Assembly (NCBI GenBank): GCA_016936255.1
Contig: JAFGYE010000097.1
Span: forward strand, 1 to 64,000
DNA length: 64,000 nt
Reading direction: 5' to 3'
Origin: Marinifilaceae bacterium
GTDB taxonomy: Bacteria; Bacteroidota; Bacteroidia; Bacteroidales; Marinifilaceae
The translations under genes and the position numbers were made by a program. Under the pieces are notes generated by a model. The model saw nothing but the letters and a program-made list of their open reading frames with translations, had not been told where the DNA came from and searched no databases. Shown here one piece after another: positions 37,226-46,779 of the stretch (its first letter is position 1; each line of letters opens with the position of its first letter).

Positions 37226-37753
37226 CTAATTATTATCAATCAATTTTCTTAAATCATTCCATCTTGGATCGATGATCTGTTCATCGCTCACCGAATGGTC
37301 ATTCAATTTTTGAATCATTTCTTCATTACAAGTGCTATCTCCATCTTCATCTTCCGGATGAACAAAGCTTAAAGGTAAGCTCAGTGAAAATAGTTCATAG
37401 ATGTAATATGCTGTTTCCAGTTCGTTTACCGCTTCTGAAATCACAATAACATCATCGGCCAACTCCTCATTTTCCTCTCCAAATTTCACATAAACAGAGC
37501 TTTTTCCACTCACCTCCATGTCAAATTGCTCGAGACAACGATCGCAGGCCACATTCATTTTACCATCCAGTTCAATAGTTAGAGTCATAACCAAAGTCTT
37601 CTTCTCCAGTGTTACTTTCACTGAGGCATCAACCTGATATGCATCTTCCTGCTGAAAATGCTCAAAGAACTCCTGATCGATGGTAAAATTGAATTCATGT
37701 TTACCATCTTTCAATCCTTTGAAAGGAATCGTATATTTTGCCAGATAATCCAA
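37226..37753 (-). CDS. YceD/DUF177 family protein
   Basis: A 175-residue DUF177 protein, always found next to L32. A CxxC motif (VACDRCLEQFDMEV) lies near the centre, followed by the conserved stretch ELADDVIVISEAVNELETAY and a C-terminal acidic tail ending in DPRWNDLRKLIDNN, all typical. Members have been linked to 23S rRNA metabolism. It begins the yceD-rpmF unit; a -7 candidate lies 21 bp upstream of the start codon. Confidence 0.93.
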   Translation of the reverse strand: MDYLAKYTIPFKGLKDGKHEFNFTIDQEFFEHFQQEDAYQVDASVKVTLEKKTLVMTLTIELDGKMNVACDRCLEQFDMEVSGKSSVYVKFGEENEELADDVIVISEAVNELETAYYIYELFSLSLPLSFVHPEDEDGDSTCNEEMIQKLNDHSVSDEQIIDPRWNDLRKLIDNN

Positions 37754-37773
37754 AATATTCTAATAAAACTTTG

Positions 37774-37781
37774 CAAAAGTA
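37774..37781 (-). promoter_or_regulatory. Candidate -7 element for yceD-rpmF
   Basis: On the minus strand this is TACTTTTG, a TAnnTTTG match 21 bp upstream of the yceD ATG. No clear -33 element was found. Confidence 0.4.
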
Positions 37782-37953
37782 TAAAAATTAATCATACGTT
37801 TTCATAAATACCAACATCTTTTTTCGGCAATTACAACCAATTATTAAACTGAATTACAGTTTCAATGATCAAACTCCCTTGAAAACGGGCTGCAAAAATA
37901 GGTAGTTATTTGTTGGTTTCAAAAAAAAATCAGCTATTTGAAAATCAAATGGT

Positions 37954-39099
37954 TCAATTTAAAGGCAAAATAATCCTAAACACCGCACCGTTGCCCAATT
38001 CTGAGCTAACAACAAAAATTTTTCCGCGATGATAATTTTCAATAATTCTTTTCGAAAGAGATAAACCAAGCCCCCATCCTCTCTTCTTTGAGGTAAATCC
38101 TGGCTTAAAAATAGTCTTAAATTGATTTCTTGCTATGCCTTTCCCCGTATCGCTGATATCGATTATTAGCTGATTTGCTTTATTCGAAACTAAAAATTTC
38201 AAACTCCCCTTGCCTTCCATCGCATCAACCGCATTCTTAGACAAATTCTCAATTACCCACGAAAACAATTCTTTATTTAATGGAACAACTGCATTCTCCA
38301 CATCAACACCTTCTAAATTAAAATCAACCTTACCAGAAGTTCTCTTTTTTAAGTATTCGATACTGTTACTGAGTACATCCAAAATGTTTGTAAACTTTAA
38401 AACCGGCTTTGAACCAATTTTTGAAAAACGTTCAGCAATAACCTCTAACCGATTAACATCTTTTGCCATTTCCAGAGATAATTGAGGATCAATCTCTCCG
38501 GATTTAATCAACTCCATCCACGCCATTAAAGAGCTGATAGGCGTTCCCAGCTGATGTGCTGTTTCTTTTGACATTCCGACCCAAACCTGATTCTGTTCAG
38601 CTGATTTTGAATACGAAAAAGCTAAAAATGCAATCACAATAAATGTAATTATCGCTCCCAATTGAACAAAAGGATACCAGGCCAATCGCTTTAGAAGACT
38701 CGAATCGTCGAAATAAATGTAGTTTTTTCCATTTACAAGCTCTATTTCAATGAAATGGTTGTCATCCTTCATGTCCTGAAGTTTTTCCTTTAACACCTTA
38801 TCTTCATTCCTTTTTGGGAGTTTAATATTTCTATGATCGACTATGTTTCCATCATCATCGATAAGAATAACAGGAATAGTTTCATTTTGTTCCAAAATTC
38901 GGTTAATCAAAGAAACGTCCTGATCGGGATTTAACTGCAGACTCCGCATTCCTTCGGCCCACAATTCAATTTTCTTCACCTCTTCATTGGCTAGTTTTCC
39001 AACCAAGTTATTGGTATAAAGAATTGAGCCAAAAACAATTATTATGGCGATCAGTAAAAAATAAAATTTCCAGTGTCGGTTTTTCAGATAGATATCCAA
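37954..39099 (-). CDS. Membrane sensor histidine kinase
   Basis: A 381-residue kinase. TM1 lies near 12-29, an extracytoplasmic domain near 30-140 contains a PAS-like stretch (VILIDDDGNIVDHRNIKLPK), and TM2 is near 145-163. The H-box is SKETAHQLGTPISSLMAWME with His182, and the ATPase domain shows IENLSKNAVDAMEG, DTGKGIARNQFKTIF and RGWGLGLSLSKRII. The Gly/Trp-rich G2 box and the HQLGTP H-box place it in the HPK family common in Bacteroidota. No response regulator is adjacent, so it is an orphan within this window. Confidence 0.9.
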   Translation of the reverse strand: MDIYLKNRHWKFYFLLIAIIIVFGSILYTNNLVGKLANEEVKKIELWAEGMRSLQLNPDQDVSLINRILEQNETIPVILIDDDGNIVDHRNIKLPKRNEDKVLKEKLQDMKDDNHFIEIELVNGKNYIYFDDSSLLKRLAWYPFVQLGAIITFIVIAFLAFSYSKSAEQNQVWVGMSKETAHQLGTPISSLMAWMELIKSGEIDPQLSLEMAKDVNRLEVIAERFSKIGSKPVLKFTNILDVLSNSIEYLKKRTSGKVDFNLEGVDVENAVVPLNKELFSWVIENLSKNAVDAMEGKGSLKFLVSNKANQLIIDISDTGKGIARNQFKTIFKPGFTSKKRGWGLGLSLSKRIIENYHRGKIFVVSSELGNGAVFRIILPLN

Positions 39100-39165
39100 G
39101 ATTTTCGAGTTCTAAGGTTTCACGTAAAGATAACGGCAAATCTTTTGATTTCTTATCCTACAAAA

Positions 39166-40197
39166 CTACTTCTTTAAGTTCGAATAAAACTCAAGTATGG
39201 CTTTCGCATTTTCTTTAGGATCATCTTTTTCGAGTGCAATTGAATAAATAGTTTGCCCTTTTCGCTTTTGCTGACCGTGAAGGTATGCTTTGTCGTAGTA
39301 GGTAAGCGTAATATCAGCAACAGTGTGAAAATCCCCTTTATCAAGACTTTCCAAAGCGTTTTTTACATTCAATCCGCCCAATCGTTTCTCAATTTTTAAA
39401 ACCAGTTCCTTTAAATCTGCAATATCAAAGCATGCATACTCCTTCACTAATCTTTCAATCCGCTCGGCTTTTGGAACATCCATTTTAACAACATCAGCTT
39501 TTCTCATTTTAAGAAACAGCTGTTCGTTAACCCAAACAGAACCTACTGAATTGCTTTCATCTTCAATCCAAATGGTTTTATTGAAATCGAAACCAGACCA
39601 TATTTTAGCCAATTCATTTTCAAAATTCTCGTTGGTTGGCTGATCTGCCTGCCCCAAGGCTCCAAAAACCGATCCTTTATGATTCGCAATTCCCTCCAAA
39701 TCGAGAACCTGATGCCCCATTTTTATCATTTCATGCAAAACCTCCGTTTTGCCGCTTCCGGTCATTCCGCCCAGAACGATAATCTCCGCTTTTTTGAGAA
39801 ATTGCTCTCGGTTGTATGCTCTGTATGCTTTATAACCACCCTTTAACAGATAAACTGTAAATCCGGCAGTCTCGAACAACCAAGCCATGCTTCCGCTTCT
39901 CATTCCGCCTCTCCAGCAGTGTACCAATATTTTTTTATCCGGAGCAATTTTTTTTGCTTGCTTTACAAAACGTGCCAATTTTGGCCCCACCAATTCCAAA
40001 CCTAATAATACGGCAGAATCCTTTCCTGCTCTCTTGTATTTAGTTCCTACAACAACTCTTTCTTCATTGGTGAAAATTGGTAGATTCTGAGCTCCGGGGA
40101 TATGACCTGTCTCAAATTCCGCAGCAGTTCGAACATCAACCATGGGTAAAATTTCACCCATTTCAAGAAATTCCTTAGGATCAAGTATTGTAGCCAT
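39166..40197 (-). CDS. mnmH: tRNA 2-selenouridine/geranyl-2-thiouridine synthase
   Basis: A 343-residue MnmH (SelU, YbbB). The N-terminal rhodanese domain carries the catalytic Cys94 in VHCWRGGMRSG, and the C-terminal P-loop domain has GGMTGSGKT at 143-151. GGMRSGSMAWLFETAGF and LLKGGYKAYR match the family. It replaces sulfur by selenium in 2-thiouridine at the tRNA wobble position, via a geranylated intermediate. No selenophosphate synthetase is visible nearby. It precedes the kinase gene at 37954 by 66 bp. Confidence 0.95.
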   Translation of the reverse strand: MATILDPKEFLEMGEILPMVDVRTAAEFETGHIPGAQNLPIFTNEERVVVGTKYKRAGKDSAVLLGLELVGPKLARFVKQAKKIAPDKKILVHCWRGGMRSGSMAWLFETAGFTVYLLKGGYKAYRAYNREQFLKKAEIIVLGGMTGSGKTEVLHEMIKMGHQVLDLEGIANHKGSVFGALGQADQPTNENFENELAKIWSGFDFNKTIWIEDESNSVGSVWVNEQLFLKMRKADVVKMDVPKAERIERLVKEYACFDIADLKELVLKIEKRLGGLNVKNALESLDKGDFHTVADITLTYYDKAYLHGQQKRKGQTIYSIALEKDDPKENAKAILEFYSNLKK

Positions 40198-40222
40198 TTA
40201 TTCGTTTTATATCAATAAAAAT

Positions 40223-40244
40223 AGCACGTAGAGAATTACGTGCT
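40223..40244 (-). terminator. Terminator-like hairpin between rsgA and mnmH
   Basis: AGCACGTA and TACGTGCT are perfectly complementary around GAGAAT. On the minus strand the stem is followed by ATTTTTAT. It lies 36 bp after the rsgA stop. Confidence 0.75.
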
Positions 40245-40279
40245 TATGTCTTAAAATTGTTTTACAATTCCTGTATTTT

Positions 40280-41206
40280 CTAAATTCTGTATTTGCTGTC
40301 CTCATCCTCCATAATCATCCCCAAATAACTTTCATATCTGGTGATACAGATTTCTCCAATTTCAACTGCACCTTTTACGGCACATTTTGGTTCATGTACA
40401 TGAGTGCAATTGTTGAATTGACAATGCTTCGAAATTCTAAATATTTCAGGAAAGAAATGAGACATTTCCTCCTTTTCCATGTCGATGGTTCCAAACCCTC
40501 TAATTCCTGGAGTATCAATAATATAACCCTCAAAATCCAATTCAAACATTTCAGAAAAAGTTGTGGTGTGTTTTCCTTGAGAATGTGCTTCAGAAATTTC
40601 TCCCGTTTTTAAGTCCAAACCTGGTTGTATCGCATTTATTAAAGTTGATTTTCCAACACCAGAGTGCCCTGAAAGCAAATTTATTTTGCCTTTTAAAGCT
40701 TCTCTGATAATATCCAGATGAGTTCCCTTCCTGGCAGAAATCTCAAAACATTTATAGCCAATCTTTTCGTAAGTGTATTTTAATTCTCCCAAACGCTTTA
40801 TATCATTGGGGCGATATCTGTCAATTTTATTGAAAATAAGATTGACAGGAATTCGATACGCTTCTGCGGCAGCAAGGAACCGATCGATAAAAGTTGTTGT
40901 TGTCAACGGATAATTGACAGTAACAATTAAAAATGCCTGATCGATATTTGCAGCGATAATTTGACTGTGTTTTGACAAATTTGATGATTTACGAATAATG
41001 TAATTCTTCCGATCATGAATCTTCACAATTACATTCGCCTCATTTTCCTCCTCAAAATCTACTTTGTCACCAACCGATATAGGATTGGTTGTACGAATGC
41101 CTTCCATTCTAAACCGCCCTTTTATCCGGCAATTATGGATTTCTCCATCGTTGGATTTTACGGTATACCAACTTCCTGTCGACTTGATTACTACTCCTTC
41201 TTTCAA
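40280..41206 (-). CDS. rsgA: Ribosome small-subunit-dependent GTPase A
   Basis: A 308-residue circularly permuted GTPase. An OB-fold is at the N-terminus, NKIDRY (G4) comes before LLSGHSGVGKSTLINAI (G1) and DTPGIRGFG (G3), the permuted order of RsgA. The C-terminal zinc motif is CQFNNCTHVHEPKCAVK. It checks maturation of the 30S subunit. It is monocistronic, terminated by the hairpin at 40223, and divergent from the exonuclease gene. Confidence 0.96.
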   Translation of the reverse strand: MKEGVVIKSTGSWYTVKSNDGEIHNCRIKGRFRMEGIRTTNPISVGDKVDFEEENEANVIVKIHDRKNYIIRKSSNLSKHSQIIAANIDQAFLIVTVNYPLTTTTFIDRFLAAAEAYRIPVNLIFNKIDRYRPNDIKRLGELKYTYEKIGYKCFEISARKGTHLDIIREALKGKINLLSGHSGVGKSTLINAIQPGLDLKTGEISEAHSQGKHTTTFSEMFELDFEGYIIDTPGIRGFGTIDMEKEEMSHFFPEIFRISKHCQFNNCTHVHEPKCAVKGAVEIGEICITRYESYLGMIMEDEDSKYRI

Positions 41207-41359
41207 TGTTCTTATTTTTATTACAAAAGTAGTTGATTTGAAGCAATTTTAGGCTATCGTATTGCATTTTATGAGTTTTTAATTCATCTCTTATCTCAAC
41301 TTATCCTTTCCTGATTTTCTTTTTTTTACCTTTATTCACTTCAAACAAAAATTCACGCT

Positions 41360-42127
41360 ATGCGAAAAATAATAAGTTACAATGTAAATGGAATTCGAGC
41401 CGCCCTCGGAAAAGACTTTATTGGATGGCTTAAACAGGAAAACCCGGACATCCTTTTAATTCAGGAAACAAAGGCTCAGCCAGAGCAGATTGAAACTCAT
41501 CTTTTTGAGGAATTAGGATATTATTGCTACTGGTTTTCTGCTGAAAAAAAAGGATACAGTGGTGTTGGCATTCTGGCTAAAGAAAAACCAGACAATGTGG
41601 TTATTGGTGTTAACAATCCAAAATATGATATTGAAGGGAGAGCAATCAGAGCTGATTTTGGGGATGTTTCGGTTTTTAGTACGTATCATCCATCGGGAAC
41701 AACCGGCGGGCCCCGACAGGATTATAAAATGGAATGGTTGGCCTATTTTCAGGATTACATTTCTGAATTAAAAAAAGAAAGGCCAAATTTGATTATTGGA
41801 GGAGATTACAATATCTGTCACAAAGAAATAGATATTAGTAACCCGGAGAAGAAAAAAGGTGTTTCGGGATTCCTGCCTGAAGAAAGAGAATGGGTAAGCC
41901 AATTTATTGATAGTGGTTTTATTGACAGCTTCAGAATATTTGATCAATCGCCGGACAAATACAGCTGGTGGAGCTACAGAGCTGGTTCCAGAGGTAAGAA
42001 TTTGGGTTGGCGAATTGATTACCATATGGTAAGCGAACCTCTTCGCGAGCAACTAAAAGGAGGATCGATACTAGCTGATGTGATTCACTCGGACCATTGT
42101 CCGGTTGTTGTTGAAGTTGATTTTTAA
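41360..42127 (+). CDS. xth: Exodeoxyribonuclease III (AP endonuclease family)
   Basis: A 255-residue EEP-fold nuclease. Catalytic motifs: YNVNGIRAALGK (Asn), IQETKAQ (metal-binding Glu), TYHPSG, GGDYNICHKEIDI (Asp/Asn), and the end HSDHCPVVVEVDF with the catalytic Asp-His. KKGVSGFLPEEREW and WSYRAGSRGKNLGWRIDYHM are typical of the ExoA/Xth group. It cuts at abasic sites in base-excision repair and has 3'-phosphatase/exonuclease activity. Closed by a strong bidirectional terminator. Confidence 0.95.
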   Translation: MRKIISYNVNGIRAALGKDFIGWLKQENPDILLIQETKAQPEQIETHLFEELGYYCYWFSAEKKGYSGVGILAKEKPDNVVIGVNNPKYDIEGRAIRADFGDVSVFSTYHPSGTTGGPRQDYKMEWLAYFQDYISELKKERPNLIIGGDYNICHKEIDISNPEKKKGVSGFLPEEREWVSQFIDSGFIDSFRIFDQSPDKYSWWSYRAGSRGKNLGWRIDYHMVSEPLREQLKGGSILADVIHSDHCPVVVEVDF

Positions 42128-42150
42128 TCGTACCAATATAAGATACTACC

Positions 42151-42183
42151 ATCCCGAGAAGGTTTTCCTTTTCGGGATTTTTA
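42151..42183. terminator. Bidirectional terminator between xth and the AspT-like gene
   Basis: ATCCCGA-AAGG and CCTTTTCGGGAT form a stem with one bulge and loop TTTT, followed by a T-rich run. It serves the plus-strand exonuclease gene and probably the convergent transporter gene. Confidence 0.8.
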
Positions 42184-42185
42184 TT

Positions 42186-43778
42186 TTACCACATACTCAA
42201 CAATTGCACACACACCATTAATAACACCATTGCAATTGGATAAACTGTTGCATAAGCAATGGCTGGAGCTGAAGAATCTGTCATTCCATCAACCGCCGCC
42301 AAACCAGGCGTACTCGTCATACTTCCGGTAAGTGTGCCAAGCAAATTCAGTACATTCATTTTCAAAACAAAATGCCCAATTAAGATTGTAATTATCATTG
42401 GCAGCAAAGTAATTGCAATACCCAGCGAAAATAGGGTAAATCCCGATTCTTTGAATGTTTCCACCAAATGTGATCCTGCACTTGTTCCTACAACCGAAAG
42501 AAACATTAACAATCCTAACTGACGAAGCAATTGATTGGATGACCCGGACATGGTCCACAGAATTGCACCGGTTTTACCAATTCTACTCAGAACTAAAGCA
42601 ACGATTAAAACGCCACCGGTTAATCCCAGACTAAATGTAAAATCATCCGTAAAGGATATTTTTAATTTCCCCACTAAAACACCAAGTACAATTCCTGTTG
42701 CAATGGGAAAGAAATCAGTATCTGACAACTTTTTACTGTCATTTCCAAACAAGTGACGCACATTATTGATATTCCCTGTACCACATGCCACTACCAGCTT
42801 ATCTCCAAATCGAATCTCTGATTTTGAACTGGCGACAATATCAATTCCAGCTCTTCTTATTCTGGTTACACGAGCATTGTAATTGGCTAAAACATTTAAT
42901 TGTCCCAATGTTTTGTTCACCACCTGTTTGTTCGTAACCAAGATTGATTCAACCACATAATCACTGCTAAGCGGAATTTCCTTGGTCGTTTCTTCTCCAA
43001 TTAAAATTCTGGCCTTTTCAATAGCTTGTTCTGTTCCTATTAATTTTACAATGTCTCCCTTTTCAAGAATGGTAGTTGGCAATGGAACAATGGTTTTACC
43101 ATCGTGCATTATTCTTGAGATATTTGCTTGAGTCATTGAGCGAATCTTCAACTCTTTTATGCTTTTTCCAACAATATTTTCATTCCCGACAACCAGATTT
43201 TTATTGACTAACTCCGGATGTTGCTGAAGAACTTCCTCTTCCAATTTCTCCGATTCTTTTTGAATATCAACCCCTGCTAATTTAGGATATAATCTTACAA
43301 ACAGAATTACTCCAATTACACCAAAAGGATAAGCGATACCATAACCAATAGAAGCCAGCGGAGATTGAGTTGTTTCAATTGCAGCTGCCAAACCTGGAGT
43401 ACTGGTTAATGATCCCGTGAGCAAACCTATAGCAATATTCATATCAACCTGAAAGACTACAGCCAAAAGAAGCGTAATAAGCGAAGCACTTCCCACCAAA
43501 ATAAAAGCAAGCAAAATCAACTCTCTCCCATTCTTTTTAAAAGATTCAAAAAAACCAGGTCCGGCCTGAATGCCAATGGTGAAAATAAATAATGTTAATC
43601 CTATTTTCTGAATATCATTGGGTATCGAAACTCCGTAATGACCAAACACCAAAGCCACAAAAATTACGGCAGAAACATCAAGGGATATCCCTTTTATTTT
43701 GATATTCCCAACAACAAAACCAATGGCAACAATTAGAAATAAAACAAAATAACTAGATGATAATAAATCCATCAACAA
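42186..43778 (-). CDS. AspT/YidE-type transporter with two TrkA-C domains
   Basis: A 530-residue protein of the AAEx (aspartate:alanine exchanger) family. Two TM halves each carry a duplicated motif: LLTGSLTSTPGLAAA (about 119-133) and GTLTGSMTSTPGLAAVDG (about 482-496). Two TrkA-C (RCK_C) domains separate them (about 200-370, MHDGKTIVPLPTTILEKGDI and TRIRRAGIDIVASSKSEIRF). Family members exchange amino acids or dicarboxylates; many are only annotated as putative transport proteins. No partner decarboxylase is near, so the substrate is unknown. Confidence 0.88.
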   Translation of the reverse strand: MLMDLLSSSYFVLFLIVAIGFVVGNIKIKGISLDVSAVIFVALVFGHYGVSIPNDIQKIGLTLFIFTIGIQAGPGFFESFKKNGRELILLAFILVGSASLITLLLAVVFQVDMNIAIGLLTGSLTSTPGLAAAIETTQSPLASIGYGIAYPFGVIGVILFVRLYPKLAGVDIQKESEKLEEEVLQQHPELVNKNLVVGNENIVGKSIKELKIRSMTQANISRIMHDGKTIVPLPTTILEKGDIVKLIGTEQAIEKARILIGEETTKEIPLSSDYVVESILVTNKQVVNKTLGQLNVLANYNARVTRIRRAGIDIVASSKSEIRFGDKLVVACGTGNINNVRHLFGNDSKKLSDTDFFPIATGIVLGVLVGKLKISFTDDFTFSLGLTGGVLIVALVLSRIGKTGAILWTMSGSSNQLLRQLGLLMFLSVVGTSAGSHLVETFKESGFTLFSLGIAITLLPMIITILIGHFVLKMNVLNLLGTLTGSMTSTPGLAAVDGMTDSSAPAIAYATVYPIAMVLLMVCVQLLSMW

Positions 43779-43845
43779 TGGTTTAAAAATATGAAAAATA
43801 CAATCTTATCTGTTTACAGAATCAAAGGTAAAAATTCAAATTAAA

Positions 43846-43874
43846 AAAGCGGTTGAATCTACTTCAACCGCTTT
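43846..43874 (-). terminator. Terminator of the peptidase E gene
   Basis: AAAGCGGTTGAA and TTCAACCGCTTT form a perfect 12-bp stem around TCTAC. On the minus strand a T-run follows. It is 20 bp after the pepE stop. Confidence 0.9.
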
Positions 43875-43893
43875 AAATATATTTTTCCAAAAT

Positions 43894-44604
43894 TTATTTC
43901 AGCAAAAAATTAAAATCATCCTTGGGACTCAATTCGTATGCTTGCACATCATTTTTGAATATTCGGCAGTTGTATTTTCCAATCAAATCAATTTTACCAT
44001 TTTCGATCAGGAACATGCTTCCCTCACGCAAACCGGCAACATACATATCAGGATTAACGACCATAAATTCATTAATCCGATCTTCTCGGGTTTCTCCTCC
44101 ATGACCATCGGGATTTTTATCCAAGTAATGAGGGTTAATCTGAAATGGAATTAAATTAAGTGCATCAAATCCCAAAGGATCGATAATCGGCATATCGTTC
44201 GTGGTTTTAATGGTAGGACAAGCCAAATTGGAACCGGCACTCCAACCTATATATGGCACATTTTCATCTATAACTTTCTTTCGGATAGCCCCAGTCAAAT
44301 TGTTTTTATGCACCAAATGAAGCATATTCCAGGTACTTCCGCCACCTACAACAATTGCTTTAGCCTCTTCGACAGCCTTTACAGGATCTTGAAAATGATG
44401 AATAGAAACAACATCATGACCCACTTCATTAAACTTAGCCTTAACTTTAGCTTCATAATCGTCGAAGGAAACAGTTACTCCTGCATAAGGAATGAATAAA
44501 GCCTTAACTGGTTTATCACCTAAAAAATCTTTGATATTGTTTTTGGGATAGTCTAAATATTCCTCCCCGGCCATTGTGGAGTTACTGATTAATAATAATC
44601 TCAT
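43894..44604 (-). CDS. pepE: Peptidase E (alpha-aspartyl dipeptidase)
   Basis: A 236-residue S51-family peptidase. The start MRLLLISNSTMAGEEYLDYP is the family beginning. The nucleophile is Ser122 in YIGWSAGSNLACP, and His159 is in QINPHYLD. It hydrolyses dipeptides with N-terminal aspartate in the cytoplasm. The frame is open from 44658, but the extra 18 residues do not belong to the family and would overlap the sensor kinase gene, so 44604 is chosen. It lies 46 bp after the TPR kinase gene, so the two may be co-transcribed. Confidence 0.92.
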   Translation of the reverse strand: MRLLLISNSTMAGEEYLDYPKNNIKDFLGDKPVKALFIPYAGVTVSFDDYEAKVKAKFNEVGHDVVSIHHFQDPVKAVEEAKAIVVGGGSTWNMLHLVHKNNLTGAIRKKVIDENVPYIGWSAGSNLACPTIKTTNDMPIIDPLGFDALNLIPFQINPHYLDKNPDGHGGETREDRINEFMVVNPDMYVAGLREGSMFLIENGKIDLIGKYNCRIFKNDVQAYELSPKDDFNFLLK

Positions 44605-44650
44605 TTGTGCTGAATTTAGTTTAAGTAGATGTGAATTATCTGACCTAAAT

Positions 44651-46657
44651 TTAGACATTTACTACTGAAATCAGAGTCTCTTTTTTCACAAATTCGCTAA
44701 ATTTTTCATCACTCATTGGCCTGCGGGGAATGATGAACGAAAATGTACTACCCTTGTCAACTTCACTTTCCACCATCATTTCGCCATGATTTTTCACTAA
44801 AAAATCCCGGCACAAAGTAATCCCTAAACCTGTACCTTTCTCATTAGAAGTACCATCTGTGGTCTTACCATCGTAAATGTTCTCAATCTGATCCGGCATC
44901 ATTCCGATTCCATTATCAATCACCGAAATTTTAACGAAATACTCTCCAATCTCCGATTTCACTTCAATAATCCCCCCTTTATTGGTGAATTTAATTGCAT
45001 TTGATATCAAATTACGCAAAACCGTATTGATCATATTCCAATCGATATACACTTCTACTGAAGGATTGATACTTGCGAGTAAACGAATGGATTTTATTTT
45101 CGCCAGTTCTGCAGAAAGACTAATATTGGAGCTAATTATAGAACTTGCATCAACCATTTGCAGATTAGCTGATATAGTAGATGTTTGATTTTTTGCCCAA
45201 AACAATAGATTTTCAAGCAATTCGAATGAATTATCTGCAGAATGAAACAAAGACTGTAAAAATTCTGTTTTATCTTCTTCAGTCAGATCCAATTCCTTAT
45301 CAGTCAGCATCATTCGTAATCCATTACTAATGTTACCAATTGCTCCACGTAAATCATGAGCAATTAAGGAAAACATCTTATCCTTGGTTTCATTGGCCGT
45401 TCGAAGCTTATCTTCACTCTCTTTCAGTCTTTTCATGGCGCCTATCAACTCCTCCTGATGCTGACTTACCAGACGATTGCGCAGGTATAAAAGTTCATTA
45501 TCTTTCAGGTTGTTTCGGTACCGGAAAGTAAGAAGAAATATGACAACCAGCAGAAGTAGTAAAATCAATAAGCCAATTGTATATTGACGGTTAATTTCTA
45601 ACTGCTGAATTTGATTTTCAGCCCTTAGAGCCTGATTTTCGTGATTCTTCATGTCTTCAACATGCCTTGAATCCAAATCATCAATTTTATTTGATAAATG
45701 TTCTGAAGAAATTGAATCCTGATAAGCTTGAAGGTTTTGATATGCAATTACGGAATTCTTATAATCACCAAGTTTTGTATAGTAAAGAGAAAGATATTTG
45801 TAATAATCCCGAAGTAATCTTTTCGATTTTAATTGTTTACCAACCAGATAACCTTTGTCAAGATGATGTTTTGCTTTGGTGAGATCATTATGCTGAAGAT
45901 ATAGATCACTCATATTCAACTCAAAAACCCCGGTTTTATTATTGGGCCCATTTGACTTATAATAGTCAACTGCCTCACGATAAGTTCGAATAGCTTTAAG
46001 GGTATCCCCCATTTCGGTATACAAACTCCCAATGTCATTGAGTAGTTCTCCAACTATAGGTCGGTGCGAAATTTCTTTCCCAAGATTGAGTCCTTTTTGC
46101 AAATAACTGATGGCCTGATCATAATCTTGGATTGATTGATAATAAACACCAAATAAATTAAGACATCTTGCAATACCAATCTTATTATCTAACTTCTCAT
46201 AAATATCATTGGCAATCTCTGTGTAATCGAATGTTTTACTGATTTTCCCGGATTGGAAGTAAACTGTTGCCAATTGTTGACTTATATCAGCAACTTCCTT
46301 TTGATAATTATGCCTTTCAGCGCCTCGAAATGCCTGCAATAAATAATCCAAAGAATTATCGTACTGATTATCCTTATAGTAAGCTGTTCCTAAATAAAAC
46401 ATGGCTTTAACTATTTCTTTATCATACCCAAGACTTTGAGCCGTTGCAAGAGCTCTGGTAGCCATTTCAATTCCTTTTCCGGGTTCGGTATCCCAATATG
46501 CCCGGCTCATCTCCAATAATGTCTCCAGTTTTTCCTGACCAAACACTTTTGTATAGCGATTATTCAAGCTATCCAAATTTGTCTGAAAATCAGCAAATGC
46601 GGGTAGAGCAAAGAAAATAGAAAAAAAGCAAATTAAAAGCTGGAATTTTCTTTTCAT
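44651..46657 (-). CDS. TPR-containing sensor histidine kinase
   Basis: A 668-residue protein with a signal peptide (MKRKFQLLICFFSIFFALPA-FAD), an extracytoplasmic TPR array at about 45-320 (at least six repeats, for example AMFYLGTAYYKDNQYDNSLD and CLNLFGVYYQSIQDYDQAIS), a coiled coil, a TM helix near 360-378, a cytoplasmic coiled coil, the H-box FSLIAHDLRGAIGNI with His434, and an ATPase domain (LRNLISNAIKFTNKGG, DNGIGM, GTGLGITLC). This layout is frequent in Bacteroidota. No response regulator is adjacent. The signal is presumably a periplasmic protein or peptide bound by the TPRs. Confidence 0.9.
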   Translation of the reverse strand: MKRKFQLLICFFSIFFALPAFADFQTNLDSLNNRYTKVFGQEKLETLLEMSRAYWDTEPGKGIEMATRALATAQSLGYDKEIVKAMFYLGTAYYKDNQYDNSLDYLLQAFRGAERHNYQKEVADISQQLATVYFQSGKISKTFDYTEIANDIYEKLDNKIGIARCLNLFGVYYQSIQDYDQAISYLQKGLNLGKEISHRPIVGELLNDIGSLYTEMGDTLKAIRTYREAVDYYKSNGPNNKTGVFELNMSDLYLQHNDLTKAKHHLDKGYLVGKQLKSKRLLRDYYKYLSLYYTKLGDYKNSVIAYQNLQAYQDSISSEHLSNKIDDLDSRHVEDMKNHENQALRAENQIQQLEINRQYTIGLLILLLLLVVIFLLTFRYRNNLKDNELLYLRNRLVSQHQEELIGAMKRLKESEDKLRTANETKDKMFSLIAHDLRGAIGNISNGLRMMLTDKELDLTEEDKTEFLQSLFHSADNSFELLENLLFWAKNQTSTISANLQMVDASSIISSNISLSAELAKIKSIRLLASINPSVEVYIDWNMINTVLRNLISNAIKFTNKGGIIEVKSEIGEYFVKISVIDNGIGMMPDQIENIYDGKTTDGTSNEKGTGLGITLCRDFLVKNHGEMMVESEVDKGSTFSFIIPRRPMSDEKFSEFVKKETLISVVNV

Positions 46658-46727
46658 GTGGCTAAGATACTACTTTATAGCACATAATTCAACACTCGTC
46701 AAAGCTCATAATACAAGTCAATAAAAA

Positions 46728-46752
46728 TACCGGATTCATCAGGAATCCGGTA
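46728..46752 (-). terminator. Terminator of the outer membrane barrel gene
   Basis: TACCGGATTC and GAATCCGGTA form a perfect 10-bp stem around ATCAG. On the minus strand the stem is followed by TTTTTATTG. It lies 27 bp after the stop of the gene at 46780. Confidence 0.85.
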
Positions 46753-46779
46753 TAATAATACATATCTATTAGTAGTATT